DNA of 64,000 nucleotides from NCBI RefSeq assembly GCF_014066305.1, contig NW_023501039.1, positions 1,488,001 to 1,552,000 on the forward strand. The letters are read 5' to 3'. The DNA is from Letharia columbiana (Eukaryota > Ascomycota > Lecanoromycetes > Lecanorales > Parmeliaceae). Position 1 is the stretch's first letter; each line of letters starts with the position of its first letter. Made by a program: the position numbers and the translations under genes. The notes under the pieces were generated by a model. It was not told where the DNA came from. It saw only the letters and a list, made by a program, of their open reading frames with translations, and searched no databases. Shown here one piece after another: positions 9,437-20,734 of this stretch.

Positions 9437-12400
9437 TCAGGGGCTGGCCTCCACGCTTTTACCTCTTTTCTTCCAAAAATTGAAATTGAATCTCGAGCCT
9501 TTCCTTCCAACAACGCGTTGATGCCCACCCCCATCTCTCATGCTGCCGTTGCTCATAACAGAAGTCTTGATGTCAATATCCTTGGCTCCATCCTGTCCAG
9601 TCACGTTTCCAGGTCGATGTCCATTCCCTGGTCGCTCCAAGTTCACGACGTCCGGCATTCCTTTGCGCTCGGGGCCAGCCCAGCTGTCTAATCTAGATTG
9701 AGAGCTCTTCTCATCGCTATCCACAGTCAAGACGCTCGTGGCCTGGGTCCCAGTTGGAGAGTATGGCGTAGATTGAGACATGCTGGTATTGTTGGTATGT
9801 GCGCCAGAAGATGAGCGATGGTGAGCGCAATGTGTGTACGGTCTACCTACGATTGTATTGGCCGTGAAGCGATTGGAGCGCCAATTGTCAGTATCATCGT
9901 CTTTGCTGCCGCGACGTGAAATATCTCCTGCCCCAGCGGATTCGCGAGAGCCGCGGCGACTCCCATTCGTAGACAGGCCAATTCCAGAAAATGCTGTTTG
10001 AGACAGAGTATCCTCAGACGCACGTCCTTTTGGTTGTATATTCTCAGAAGTGGTAACAGTAGATGCTGCCTGAGACCTTAAGTCGGCGTTCAAGCCTAAT
10101 TGCAGCTGACTAGGCGAGCTGTTATTCAGCCGTCTAGTGGTGACAGTTGCATGCGAAGTATTCGCAGCAGGAGACGCACCTGATGAGCGACGCGAGTATG
10201 AGGCTGAGTCGGTGGTAGGGTTCACTTGATTCAGATTGCGGCCGAGGGAGGAGCGGCGGGATGTATTCTGGCTATGAGCACCCGAATCAAAAGAGCCGAG
10301 ATGGTGAGGGATTGAGGAGGCTGACGCCCTACGCGGCTCGTCCGCCAATTGAGCAGCTTGCGCCATTGGCGAGGTCTCCAGAGGTTGAGATGCTGGCAGT
10401 CCTTCCGGATGTGAGAACTCAGGCTGACTGGCAGGACGGTCTGGGCTCCCTGAACGCGGAGATAAGAGACCCTCGGACGACCTTTGCTTCTTCCAACCCA
10501 TGCTATCCTCTTTGAATGTCTGTTTCTTGATCCTTTCGGTCCAGATCTCTTGGTTTGCTTTCATCTCGTCAACAGCGAACGCCATTGCAGGCAGAATATC
10601 AGTAACAGCCTCAAACAATGGACGCGCAAAAATGTTCATGAAGCTGTTTTGGGAGTTTCCGAGCTTGATAAGGTTGCCCAGCTCTGGCGGACCACCGAAA
10701 AGCGTGGTAGGTATGCCTACATCCTTCTCCATTACGCCTTGATTGGCAAATTCAAGCTGAAGAATGTTGGCCCATTTAACGGCGACTTCGAAAGGACGTG
10801 CCTGATATAACATCAATTCCATACATACATTACTTACCTTAGCAAGAGTACTTACAACGTTGCTAATGTCTGCACACTTGACAAGTAGGGCACATGTAAG
10901 TATCCTGTAGTCGTCTAGGACTTGAGGACTCCAGCCGTCGGTGCCATTGTTATGGTACACCTTACCCTGCAAATTTCCGAGCTCCCTCATATAATTGAAA
11001 TGCATACCCATATCAGTTGCTAATATTGAATTAATCATAAGCCCACGCATTGGGATGTCTTCGAATGCAGCCTTCCAGTAGCGGCGCAGAATCTGCGAGT
11101 AGGCTGCGCAGTGAAATGCTTCGAGCACGGATTTGTCATTGTATAGTTGAGCGAGTGGTGCGTTGAGAGCCACGAGGAACGCATTGTTAACACCCGGGTG
11201 GCCGACATCATGCCCAATCGCGGTTATCAGGAGTGTAAGAGCATCGAAAGGCTTCAGTAAAGCTGCGATTGGCGAAATCTCTCTGTTTACACCTGACTGT
11301 ACCGACGAAGCCGGGAAGGGAGGTAGCGTGCCAAGCTGGATTAAAAAGTAGAAGATGGCTTGCATGACATCAACTACGTGACGGAAATTGTGGTAATTCA
11401 CAAAGCCATTGTAAGCAGCACGGCTGGCCATCAAGAAAATCGTCAGATCAGCTGCGGATAGTCGCCATTTATCAAGTTCTGGGATGGTCAGAGCGTGTTG
11501 AAGCATAAGGAAGGCTGCGTGAATCAGATCATCTTCCGAGTAGTCGTGACCGGAGAAAGCCCAAGACCCAAGGGCGCGAGACAACGCTTCTTCCTTTCTC
11601 GATTCCAGAGGGGGCAGCTTTTTAAGGTCAATTGGGTGTAATTCTTCATCGGGGTTGCAGATGCCTTTCATCAGTCCTGAGACCATAGCTTCTCGAAGAT
11701 AAGCGTAGGGTTTGTTGTCGTTGTTGCCAAGCCAAGACCGCTTTCTCACTCTCTTCTGCGCGAGAAACTTCGCACGTTCGTTCCGCGCCTCCTTTTGCGC
11801 GCGACAAGCATGCACCGTCAAGCCACGAAGGCGTTCTACTTGCAAAGGGGATGTTAGGACATCTATAGCTCCAGTGTCAACGCATCTCAGCATCTGTTGG
11901 TATTCTGACAAGGCCGGGTTGCCGGCGGCCCTTCTCGGGCTGGAGGATGTCGATCCAAATACGGAGAAGCCGCCTGAGGAAGGCCGCGATGGGCGGTTGT
12001 TCGTGAACGTATGGCTGGTGGGACGTTCGGATCCTTTATTGTAAATCATCGCCACAGGTACGACCAGCTTTGAGAGGCTTGAAGTTGAGATCTCCGCCGA
12101 AATGTGCTCTAGAAGAGCGAGACCGTAGCAGTCTGCGAGCTCGGAGGACGAAGACTCTTTCGGAATCTCGTCCGAACGGCCTTCTACCCCTTCGTTGGCC
12201 GGCGTCCCCAGCATGACAAGTACAGGTTGGATATCAGTACTCAGAGATTCGAGATGTGAGACTTTAGCCATGCAAGTATCGCCGGAAATGCAGGTATGCA
12301 CTGTAACGTGTTAGTCGCTACAGCTTCGGGGGAAGTGATGTGTATTCTGATAACGCATGCCGAGGCCCTCTTTGGCGGAACTCCAAGGGTAAAGAGACGT

Positions 12401-12625
12401 ACCTCCATTGAATACGGACAGAAGACTCTTGAGGTTGCTGCGCACTTCTTCAACTTCTCCAAGGATAGCTTTCAAGCATTCCGGATTTCGATCCTCCCAC
12501 ATATGTTCGCCGTACGTGTTTGCTCCATCCGAACGAATTGACTCTGACTTTTGAACCACTTTTCCGTCGAGATCTCGGCTCAAACGGTTGTCGACATAGA
12601 CGATGTGGTACTCTGCATAGTCCAT
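9437..12625 (-). CDS. PDE2: High-affinity cAMP phosphodiesterase
   Basis: HD-fold class I phosphodiesterase that turns cAMP into AMP and damps PKA signalling. Exons 12625-12403, 12300-10856 and 10801-9437 give 1010 aa. Metal-binding motifs are in order: YHNFRH (about 378-383), GHDVGHPG (about 438-445), the NSILATDM segment and KCADISN (about 565) followed by ARPFEVAVKW. The invariant-glutamine region (NSFMNIFARPLFEAV) is present. The N-terminal 75 residues (YAEYHIVYVDNRLSRD, LLSVFNG) match the leader seen in fungal PDE2. The C-terminal about 300 residues are Ser/Asn-rich and probably disordered. Intron 1 is 102 nt. Intron 2 (10802-10855) is 54 nt, has no in-frame stop, and can be read through; removing it restores the conserved ISNVARPFEV. 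The 5' flank is long. Confidence 0.93.
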
Positions 12626-15409
12626 GACGGCTCGTCACAGCTGACCAATGTCGGGGCCCGTTAGGGTGGCCCGTATGTGGCGTGTGGGAGCTCTTTTGAT
12701 GTTGTGGCTACTCGTGTATTTAAGTAGAGATGGGCAGAGCGCGGGCTGCTAGTCAAGTCTTCCAGAATGCACGCAATGGTTAGATGAGATTGTTGTTTCT
12801 CGGTTGTTATGGGGCTCAGTAGAGCTCAATGGATGAGCGCAAGTAGTCTCTGATGCAGGCAGACGGTACGGTTCGTCCGCGCGAAGCGATGCTGCACGAT
12901 CAATCAGAGCAGTATCTAGGATACAGTTCTGCTTGGATCGAGCAATTGAGGAAAGAGGTTGCGAGGAGTGACGACTACTAAAGCGAGGTGGATCCCGCGC
13001 ATGTAGGTGAGGGAAACCGTGAGATCTGCGCTGAGAGCGATCCGTGCTACCGTGAGCAGTCGAGTAGTCTCGTCGAAATCCGAGGGACGGGTATGAGGGC
13101 AAATTGGCGACCATGTGTAATTGATATGGTTGAAGCAAAGAGTTCGTGAGCAATGCACGGTGACCTCCTCTTCTCACGTGCTCCTGCTCCTAATGGTACA
13201 CGACCAGCTTATCACGGTTTGGTAACTTGGATGTCGAAGACCTTGCTCTTCGCTTGCTATGTGCTATCTGATCGAAGCGGCGCCAGCGTCGCGGGCAAAG
13301 AGACGTTTGATCTATGCGCAACATCCGGTGCGAGTTTGAGGGGAATTACTTTCGCCAGCAAGGAAGGTTCGGGACATTGGAGCAACGTCGGATGGAGAAA
13401 CCAAGTTGAAGGTGGGCAGTTGACGTGAGGTTGGCCAGACAATGGTGTATGGAAGAAGCAGAAGGCGCAATAGTGGCAGGAAGGTAGAGATCGAGTAAGG
13501 GTAAGGGTAAGGGTAGGTTGATGGGAAGGAGAGGTTGAGGTTGTTCGAGAATAGTGGAGGAGTGTTGGCTTGGCCTGGTCAAAATAGGGTTTGGCGTAAG
13601 AACCGAAGTACTCCTTTCGCCGATTTACGATTTACGATTTACGATTTACGAGTACCTAGGGGTGTACAAAGAGTGTCAAAACATTGCTAAGACTCCAAAT
13701 CCCAGATGATAAGTTATTGTTTTTTTCTTCTTTTCTTTCTTTTTTTAAACAACGAGGAATCAAAAAATGAGAAAGGACATCTGGGATGACTTGGCGATTT
13801 TTGGGGGGGGGGGGGGAATCATCAAGCTTGTCCTGGTCCAATTCTGTTACTTATGGACTGATGAATTATTGCCAGGCGACAAGTGGTGCGGCTGATGCTT
13901 GACTAGAGTAAAGAGCGAGATTAGATACTTAAGAATTTTCCGAGCGAAAGGATATGCCGCTATATGAACTTGTGGACTACTTCTATGCTCCATGCATGGA
14001 ATTGATTGGAGAGAGGCTCCGAATACGGTACTCGTAATTCGTACGGTAAGTTACAGTAGTCAAAGGAAGGAATAGAAGTCTTTCATTCTTCCATCTTCAG
14101 GACCTTCCAGAAGCCTCTTCTGATTCGTCAGGAAATTCATTACGAGTAATTACATTACCTACTCACTAATTTAGTTTACCTTACATTAAAGTGGTGTATT
14201 ATTGATTGTGTACCGTGTATCTCATCTTTGTTTCACGCCGCGGGGAAATCCCTTCCCCTTCCCCCCACCCCAACTTTGAACGCATTGATCGTTTATAATT
14301 ACAAGAAAACCCTTGATTGCCACCGACATCTTCAACGCCTGAGCCCTGAGTGTTCAGAAGCCTCACCAAGTACTAGTGTATCTCACGTTCAGCTTTGCAA
14401 GATTCCTTTGCTTTACTTTGCTTTGCTTCGCTTTGTCCGAGTCCTGCGTAACCTTCTTCCAGGCATCTTAGCGATCGGAAAGAAGGCGCCATCTTCATCT
14501 TTCTTGCGACAGGAGCCTGGTCTTACCTTATTCGTATCTTTCTCCAACATGATGTCGATACAAGCTTAATAAGCTACCATACAACTGGCCGGGAAAAAAG
14601 CTGTTGACATCCTTCAAACCATGTTTGACCCTACCTACCTGCCTGCAGCCGAACGGTTGAACGATCGTGTCACTCAAGTTCCACTGACGCCCAAATAATG
14701 TGAGGCCACTGTCTGATGTAACCATTTCCATAAACATTAATAAAGTCTCACTGTTACTCACCCCTTACACCTTCTCACTGCTTGCCTGCAACGAATCCTT
14801 CAGTTCGCATCCTGTCACCTCTTTCCATTCCTATCTTGGACCCCCACAAAAGTGCTCTTCCCAACTGTGCGGCTGAGTACATCTGCGCTACAATGCGCCG
14901 CTACAATTTTTGCGCAATTACCATTCCCCATCAGGCCCAATGATTCGGTGCGCCTATCCGTTGGATGTCTGCCATCCCGCTATTGGTGTTTTGACTGCGG
15001 AGGACGAATACTCCCTACAACTTATAGGACAGGGCAAAAAACCCCGAGGCCGCCAAATCCCATTCCTCAGGCCGCCAAAAGCAATCCACTTCGAATCAGA
15101 GGTGCACAAATTGTAAGTCGAAGTGGAAAGTTTTTTGTAGCGAGGCCTACGTGTATCTTTCGACTACACTGACCCCAGCGATCAGGCTGATGGAAAGGCC
15201 CAAGCATTTCTTCGAGGTACCCTGAACCCCTAAAATCGCATGCGAGATAACACCGAAATTTAAAAATCCTGATGCTTGGAGGGAAGAAGAACCCTTAAGT
15301 CACCCCCACCAAATTTCCTCCCTCTGAGACATCACACGACGCCGTATTTGTATGGTTTCCAAGCCACGACAGAACATCTCTATCTAGATTTGGACAAGCT
15401 GAAGCCTGG
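12626..15409. other. 2.8-kb gene-poor stretch upstream of PDE2
   Basis: No gene recognised. It lies between the PDE2 start and the end of CCR4. The minus-strand frames at 12749-13177 and 13346-13582 are Ser/Arg- or Pro/Leu-rich and are more likely PDE2 leader or promoter than genes. Low-complexity tracts include GGGTAA repeats near 13495-13516, a 7-mer tandem at 13621-13651 and a run of G at 13803-13814. A frame at 14228-14569 (113 codons) has no recognisable features. Confidence 0.45.
13621..13651. repeat. 7-bp tandem repeat (CGATTTA)x4
   Basis: Four perfect copies of CGATTTA followed by CGA, in the upstream region of PDE2. Confidence 0.95.
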
Positions 15410-17765
15410 TCAATTGCTCCGCTCCCATTCTCGCTGCACCCCATTGGTGATCTCCGTACCCTTTGTTTCTCTCCGCTGCTTGACCGAGAACTCTGCTTTG
15501 AGTGCCAGGTGGTCGCTTGGGAAGTGATGATTGGGGAATCCTGGCACCTTCCGCAGATATTCTTCTTCGACACTTCCAAGCAGATGTCGGACCTGCAGTG
15601 CATTGGTAGAGTACCAAATGTAGTCAATGACCCCGATGAAGCTCGGCGTGTAATTTGTGAAACTCAGCTCCGCGGTCGTACTGTACGCAGACTTGAGCTT
15701 GAACGGATGAGCCATTCCTTCGCGGGTAAGACTGCCATACCCCCGATTCCCCAAGTCGGGATGATTACCAGGCAAGCTGCCACGCGTGATGAGATCGTAG
15801 ACCCCACTTCCAGCAGCGGCGTTAAAATCTCCACATATTATGAGCGGTATCTGAGGTCCGCTGGAATACTCGAGGGAGACACTAGGCTCGGGAGCAGGCT
15901 CATCTGCAGTATCTGGGTTGCCTCGGCTATCAACCTCGGAGTGGCGGAAAGCTGCTTTGTCGGTGCATGGAGGGTACTTTGCCCACTTTTCCGCTTGCTT
16001 CGATATTTGCTCCAGAAGAATCGCGACTTGAACCACTTTGACATCTTCAAACGCAGGATCCCAGAATATGTGCGCATTGCCGACGATCATCCTTGACCCG
16101 GTCATCCTGTTCTCAAGGAACGTTACCACGGCGACGTGATCTCTAGGCATGACGCGGTTGAAAGTATCGTGCTCGCCTTTCATGTCCGGCCGGTTGATGG
16201 CTGTGTTTGCAAAATCGATGAGAACTTTATCAAGACAGACATATTTACTTCCTTTGTAAAATGTTGCACATCCATCAACCAATTTGGCATCCTTTTCCGC
16301 CATGGTCTTTGCCCTTGTTTTCGGCCAAAAAACTCCACGATAGTCGTTGACAGCAAGCTCGCGGCGAAAGTATTCGTCAAAACTCTCGCGGTCGACTTCT
16401 TGCAGGCAAACGATGTCCGCGTCATGATCTTTGAGTTCATTGAGAATAACCTCCCTTCTATAGTCCCAAGAAAGCACGTCCGAAGGCGTGTAACCATAAT
16501 GCGACTTCGTAGCGTATTTATCGCATAGTATGTTGTAAGAAAGAACACTGAGAATCTCTGAGGCAGGAGACGTATCAATTTCCACACGGGGACGCTCATT
16601 GGGAGGGGTCCCAGCTGCAAGTCAGTCAGTCCGATTGCCCCCATAGGGGATTAAGAGTAACCTTATCATGTGAAGGATAATACATACGTGTAGCATTTTC
16701 CCTTAGATGAGTCACTAACGACTTTGTCCCATGGTGCACGATGTGCTCCTTTAGATCCTCATCTAAGGGATTCCCATCTACTCCTAGCGTCTCTAGTTTG
16801 AACAAATATCCCACCTCGTAAGGAAGCGTTTGCAAATTGTTGTCAAACACCAGGAGCTCTTTCAGATTGACGAGCATTCCGATTTCTTCTGGTAATTCCA
16901 TGATTTGGTTGTTTGATATATCCAGATGTGTCAGGCTCCTCAGATGACCGACAACGGGGTCAAGGCGTGCAAGCCGATTATGGTCGAGGTACAGTTTCTT
17001 GAGGAATTTGTAGGCAAAGATGGATGTTGAGATCGCCCTCATACCTTGACCGCTACAATCCAAGGCGTCCCAATCTTGTCTTGAGATCTCTCCAACAGTG
17101 GTGGCCCGATTGCGCTCTTCTTCACCTTCTTCAGCTGCCTCTTCGGCAGGCGTTGGCTCCAGGGCTTTGCTCACTCGCGATATTACCCCTTCTTTCTTGC
17201 AATGATGGTGCGGCGCCGATTGCGCCTGTCTCGATTCTGCGGCGAGCTGCATCTGACGTTGCCAATGCTGATTTGGTATGAAGTTGTCATTAATCCCCCC
17301 AACCTGAGAGTTGCTTGAATTGCCATTGTGAAGGGTGTTCGGAGTAAAATGAGGAGTGACGTTGGATAACGTTCCCGAGGAGAATGTATGCTGGTGGCCT
17401 ATACCGTGACCTCCGTTCTGGTTTTGCGGGTGGTGGTTGGTCTGTTGACCGTGGTGCTGCTGGTAAGATTGATGTTGGAACTTGTGGCCCGCGCCTGGCT
17501 GCATAAATCTCTGATGTTGTCCACCGTTCATCATGGCGTGCTGACCCTGCTGATGGCCCTGGCTGTACATCGCATACGGGTTCTGGGAAGAAGCTTGTGA
17601 TACAGGCGAGCGAGAGGGCGAAGGGGTGTCGTTGGCATAGCTACCTCTGCCACTGTTCACTGGAGAGCCGGATCGGGCCAGATGACGAGGATGGTGGTTT
17701 TGTTGACTATACTGGTTGTAGTAGAATGGTCCGGTTCCAGGGAACCGGTGTGCTCCATCTGCCAT
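15410..17765 (-). CDS. CCR4: CCR4 deadenylase, catalytic subunit of CCR4-NOT
   Basis: Mg-dependent 3'-5' poly(A) exonuclease of the CCR4-NOT complex; it starts mRNA decay in the cytoplasm. Exons 17765-16688 and 16614-15410 give 760 aa, with one 73-nt intron. Order: a His/Gln/Asn-rich disordered N-terminus (1-190), a leucine-rich-repeat block at about 235-340 (YKFLKKLYLDHNRL, LTHLDISNNQI, LKELLVFDNNL) that in yeast binds CAF1/POP2, then the EEP nuclease domain (about 375-740). Catalytic motifs are visible: YNILCDKYAT, CLQEVD, VDGCATFYK, NAHIFWDP, ICGDFNAAAGSGVY and the final FPSDHLALKAEF. The intron separates the repeat block from the nuclease. The split after AAT GCT ACA C and restart at CTGGGACC keeps frame. 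Confidence 0.96.
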
Positions 17766-19110
17766 CTAACAAGGTCGACCGAAAGGGAGACGACAGAGTA
17801 TACGTATTCTTCAGTGTAGCTATTGTTGTATTCAGATCTGTGATTGAGGAGGTGGATTTGCGTGAGGATCTTCGTTCCACCATAGGCATAGGAAAGTCGT
17901 TTGCGTGCTCAGGTCTAGGCTCGAGGGGCTGAAGTTGACCAATCTCCAGACTGAGGATTGAGGACGTTGTGATACCGTGAGGAGATTCCTGCCGGTGGTA
18001 TTGTTGCAATTTAGCAAGATAGATAACCCGTCCAATACACTCGGTCGTCCACTTCACAGCCACGCAAGCATCGTAGTCCTGGTGTAATGCGCGTTAGAGG
18101 AGACTCTGCGACAGCTTGTCAACGGGTTGCGGGTCAGGGTGTTAGGAGAAGACGCTAAGGACATGGGCTTCTCAAAAATGCAGTTGAAACTGATTGCGAC
18201 AACGTAGAAGCGTATCACAATTCTGGTTATTGCAATAATAATTAATGATAGCAGTCGAATGGCGTACCTTATGAATCCAACGAAAACGCTGCTGGTGAAG
18301 GTTCCGCCGCATTCTGTATAGAAGCGCGGAGCTACCCGCCTTAGCGCTAAGCTAGTCTCGCCAGTGCCCCTCGTGCTTTAAGGCTGACAGCCTGATGGTG
18401 ATGAAGGTACTCGTACAGTACTTCCATTTTAATCCCCTGTCACGTTGATACGGAGTCTACTTTGCTACAGCAGTGAATTTGAGTCAGGCATCTCCGCAAG
18501 TCCGATCAAACGCTTGCGAGTTGAATCATTCAATGACTAATTCGAAAAGGTTTCCGTAATGAATGCCTGCTCGTGTCTTGTGGTAGCTGAGTTCAATACT
18601 TGACCACAGTTTGGGTACTTCTCCTTTTGGATGCTCAGCTTTTCAGACGAAAATTTGAAGGCTTTCTTTTTATTGATTCACCCTCGTCACCTTCATTCCG
18701 AACTAAGGAACCAAATGAACGTGAAAGACCTCTGGATCCCCTGTCAAGATCTTATATCCCACCTTATATCCCACTTTGTACCTTCAAGTCTACCTGTCTC
18801 TGAACGACAATTTTCTTGCTGACAATATGACATAAGAGGATCTATATACATGGACTCCGTAAGGCGTCGCACACCATCCTTGGTGGATCCTTGAGTTCAG
18901 ATCATGGAAACTAGCACGCCTAAACCTTTGCCCAAGGGTCCTACCCCGTTGCTTTTTGAACCATATTTCTATATGTTTCGAGCTTTCAGACATTTGCTTC
19001 ATCTATACCTCCAGAAAACCGCTCTTGCACCAATGATATTATGAGGCTGCCGTCGCCTGCCTTTAGCACCATCATACAGACTCCAGGATCCGGGATTTGC
19101 AACTCAGTAC
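17766..19110. other. Intergenic, CCR4 upstream region, no gene recognised
   Basis: The first 300 bases are probably the CCR4 leader and promoter. Frames at 17597-17932 and 18600-18822 resemble no family. A plus-strand stretch beginning at about 18903 (METSTPKPLPKGP in one frame) could be the far N-terminus of the methyltransferase pseudogene that follows. Confidence 0.4.
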
Positions 19111-19730
19111 GGTGCTAGAGGGGGAACGTTTCCTAACCCAGCTCCTGTCAATGACCGCCCGATTAGCGACATGCCCTCTCCATTCGTCTATCGACAGGGC
19201 CGGCATTTTCTGGAAGATGCAAGCACATACCCACTGCCTATACATCTAAAGGAGCTAAACAGACAAAACTTTCGAACTCTTCTGCTGGCCCAAGTCTTCA
19301 GATGTCCATTTTGTAGCACGTTTCATGAACAGCCTGAGAAGTTTTTGGGGTCAGCTTGCGGGTCAGGCACGCTTACTATGAGTTTCTTCCTAATCTATAC
19401 CTCAGTCTGAGTTGAGGAGGAGGAACATGGAGGATTGACTGCAACATACACCATAAGTGCGGCCATCCCGTTTGCAAACGCCCAGAACAGATTCATCCAG
19501 GATCTTAATTTGTGGTTGGAAAAAGCTCTGTGCAAACAGAATTTGACGGCGACACCCTGTGCCCTCATAGGCTTTGACTTCTCAAGTGAGCCGGATGCTT
19601 ATAGTGAGATTTGCAATGGAAGGTTTGTAGTCCCCTTCGGGCCTGTGCGCTAGGAGCATGAAAGCGTATCCCATGAGCCCAGCGGGACGATAACATCTGT
19701 GAAGAGAATGAACGCGTTGAGGGCTTCAGC
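19111..19730 (+). pseudogene. Decayed SAM-dependent methyltransferase
   Basis: Two pieces of one fungal methyltransferase type can be read. The first (19171-19365) has PSPFVYRQGRHFLED, YPLPIHLKELNRQN, LLLAQVF and PFCSTFHEQP, then a damaged motif I (SACGSGT). The second (19438-19650) has TISAAIPFANAQN, WLEKALCKQN, ATPCALIGFDFSS and GRFVVPFGPV, which is the usual C-terminal part. The core of about 150 residues between them (motifs I to III) is missing, and several stops and frame changes interrupt the reading. I therefore call it a relic with an internal deletion. The parent family's substrate is not known to me. Confidence 0.65.
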
Positions 19731-19961
19731 GGCGGCCTGGAACATTCATCTTTGACATAAGACTAAGCGACCATCAGGCGGACAGCTTTGAGCATTGAGA
19801 TTGGATTTGTTATGGAGCCGCTCTTGATGAAAGAAAATAGTAAGAGACGAGATGAATTGACTGTTAGTAGGCAAACAAGAATAAAGACTGCTGCGAGAAA
19901 GATAGTACTTTCAACCGAGAGGGTCTCGAGCTTGGAGCGTTGCGAGCTCGCAAGAAGTATC

Positions 19962-20509
19962 TTAAGCTTGACCGTAGCGCCGGCGAAGCGCCCTGCGCAT
20001 TGTTCGGAGTCAGCATTGCTTATACGAGGTAGGCAATGGAGTTGCGAGCCAGATCTCGGGAGTAGAAAGGTCCTTTTGCTCCCGAAACATGTCTTGCGAC
20101 TCAAATTCAATACCAACTGGGACAGATCGGCTCCGAAATGTACGTACCTATATCGCTTCAAATAATAACTTGATTATCCATCGTATCAGCAACCTGATTC
20201 AGCGATGATGAGCACATGCTTACAGTGCCTCAATCTCCTTCTTCACATATTCGGCCCTCTCTATGCCCTTCCTGATATCCTTTTCATCTTGAAGACCGGT
20301 CTGACTGGCGAATGATTTGTGCAGGTGAGTCTGGAAGTATGGATAACCCTGAGGGTAATTCTTGCCCAAGTTCAGGAGCTCTGCGAATCTCCGCGGCTTC
20401 AGTTTAGCAGTAGTCCTTCGTGGTCTGGGGAACGGGGTATGCGGAGGAGCATTTGGAAATCACCTTTGTAGATGTTGATTACTTCTCGACGCAGACCTGG
20501 GTTAGTCAT
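19962..20509 (-). CDS. LYR-motif protein (LYRM5 / ETF regulatory factor 1-like)
   Basis: Small mitochondrial-type LYR protein; relatives bind the acyl-carrier protein and, for LYRM5, electron-transfer flavoprotein. Exons 20509-20464, 20380-20224, 20168-20148 and 19992-19962 give 84 aa; introns are 83, 55 and 155 nt. The N-terminus reads [18 protein letters not shown], with LRR in the place of the LYR triad, then [31 protein letters not shown] and the basic end [13 protein letters not shown]. This follows the whole length of LYRM5-type proteins. The third exon is only 21 nt, and the last intron is an introner-like element. It shares a 225-bp divergent promoter with the lipase. The function is inferred from family resemblance only. 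Confidence 0.85.
19993..20147 (-). mobile_element. Introner-like element, copy B (LYR-protein intron 3)
   Basis: A 155-nt intron running from GTACGT to GCGCAG on the minus strand. The ends ACATTTCGGAG and CTCCGAACAATG are near inverted repeats. Inside, GAGTCGCAAGACATGTTTC and CTCCCGAGATCTGGCTCGC face each other and can fold back. Both the interior and the 3' end align with copy C at 23704-23859. Confidence 0.85.
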
Positions 20510-20734
20510 CTCACAATGTAGCTTGCCGTCTTCGTTTCTGGCAGCTGATCGGCAGCTGTGAGATACATACAACATACTCTAGCACTAGACAGTTGACTGG
20601 AGCAGATTGACCGTCCCCACATTTTTGGGCACCTTCAGCCCTATCACAATCTTATCGATAAGGCAAGTACAGGTAGGCCGACGGGGAACAATTCTCGGGA
20701 ACTTGTTGCTGTTGTGGTGATTGCCCCAAATATA
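20510..20734. promoter_or_regulatory. Divergent promoter of LYR protein and lipase
   Basis: 225 bases lie between the two start codons. No defined element is recognised. Confidence 0.5.

Noticed and set aside
10802..10855. Reading the PDE2 frame through without an intron
   Set aside because: It would insert 18 residues inside the conserved KCADISN-ARPFEV segment; good GTAAGT and TATCAG sites flank it.
12749..13177. 142-codon minus frame upstream of PDE2
   Set aside because: Ser/Arg-rich without motifs and overlapping other chance frames; probably PDE2 leader or promoter.
13495..13516. GGGTAA repeats that look telomere-like
   Set aside because: The fungal telomere repeat is TTAGGG (GGGTTA); GGGTAA differs, and the tract is very short.
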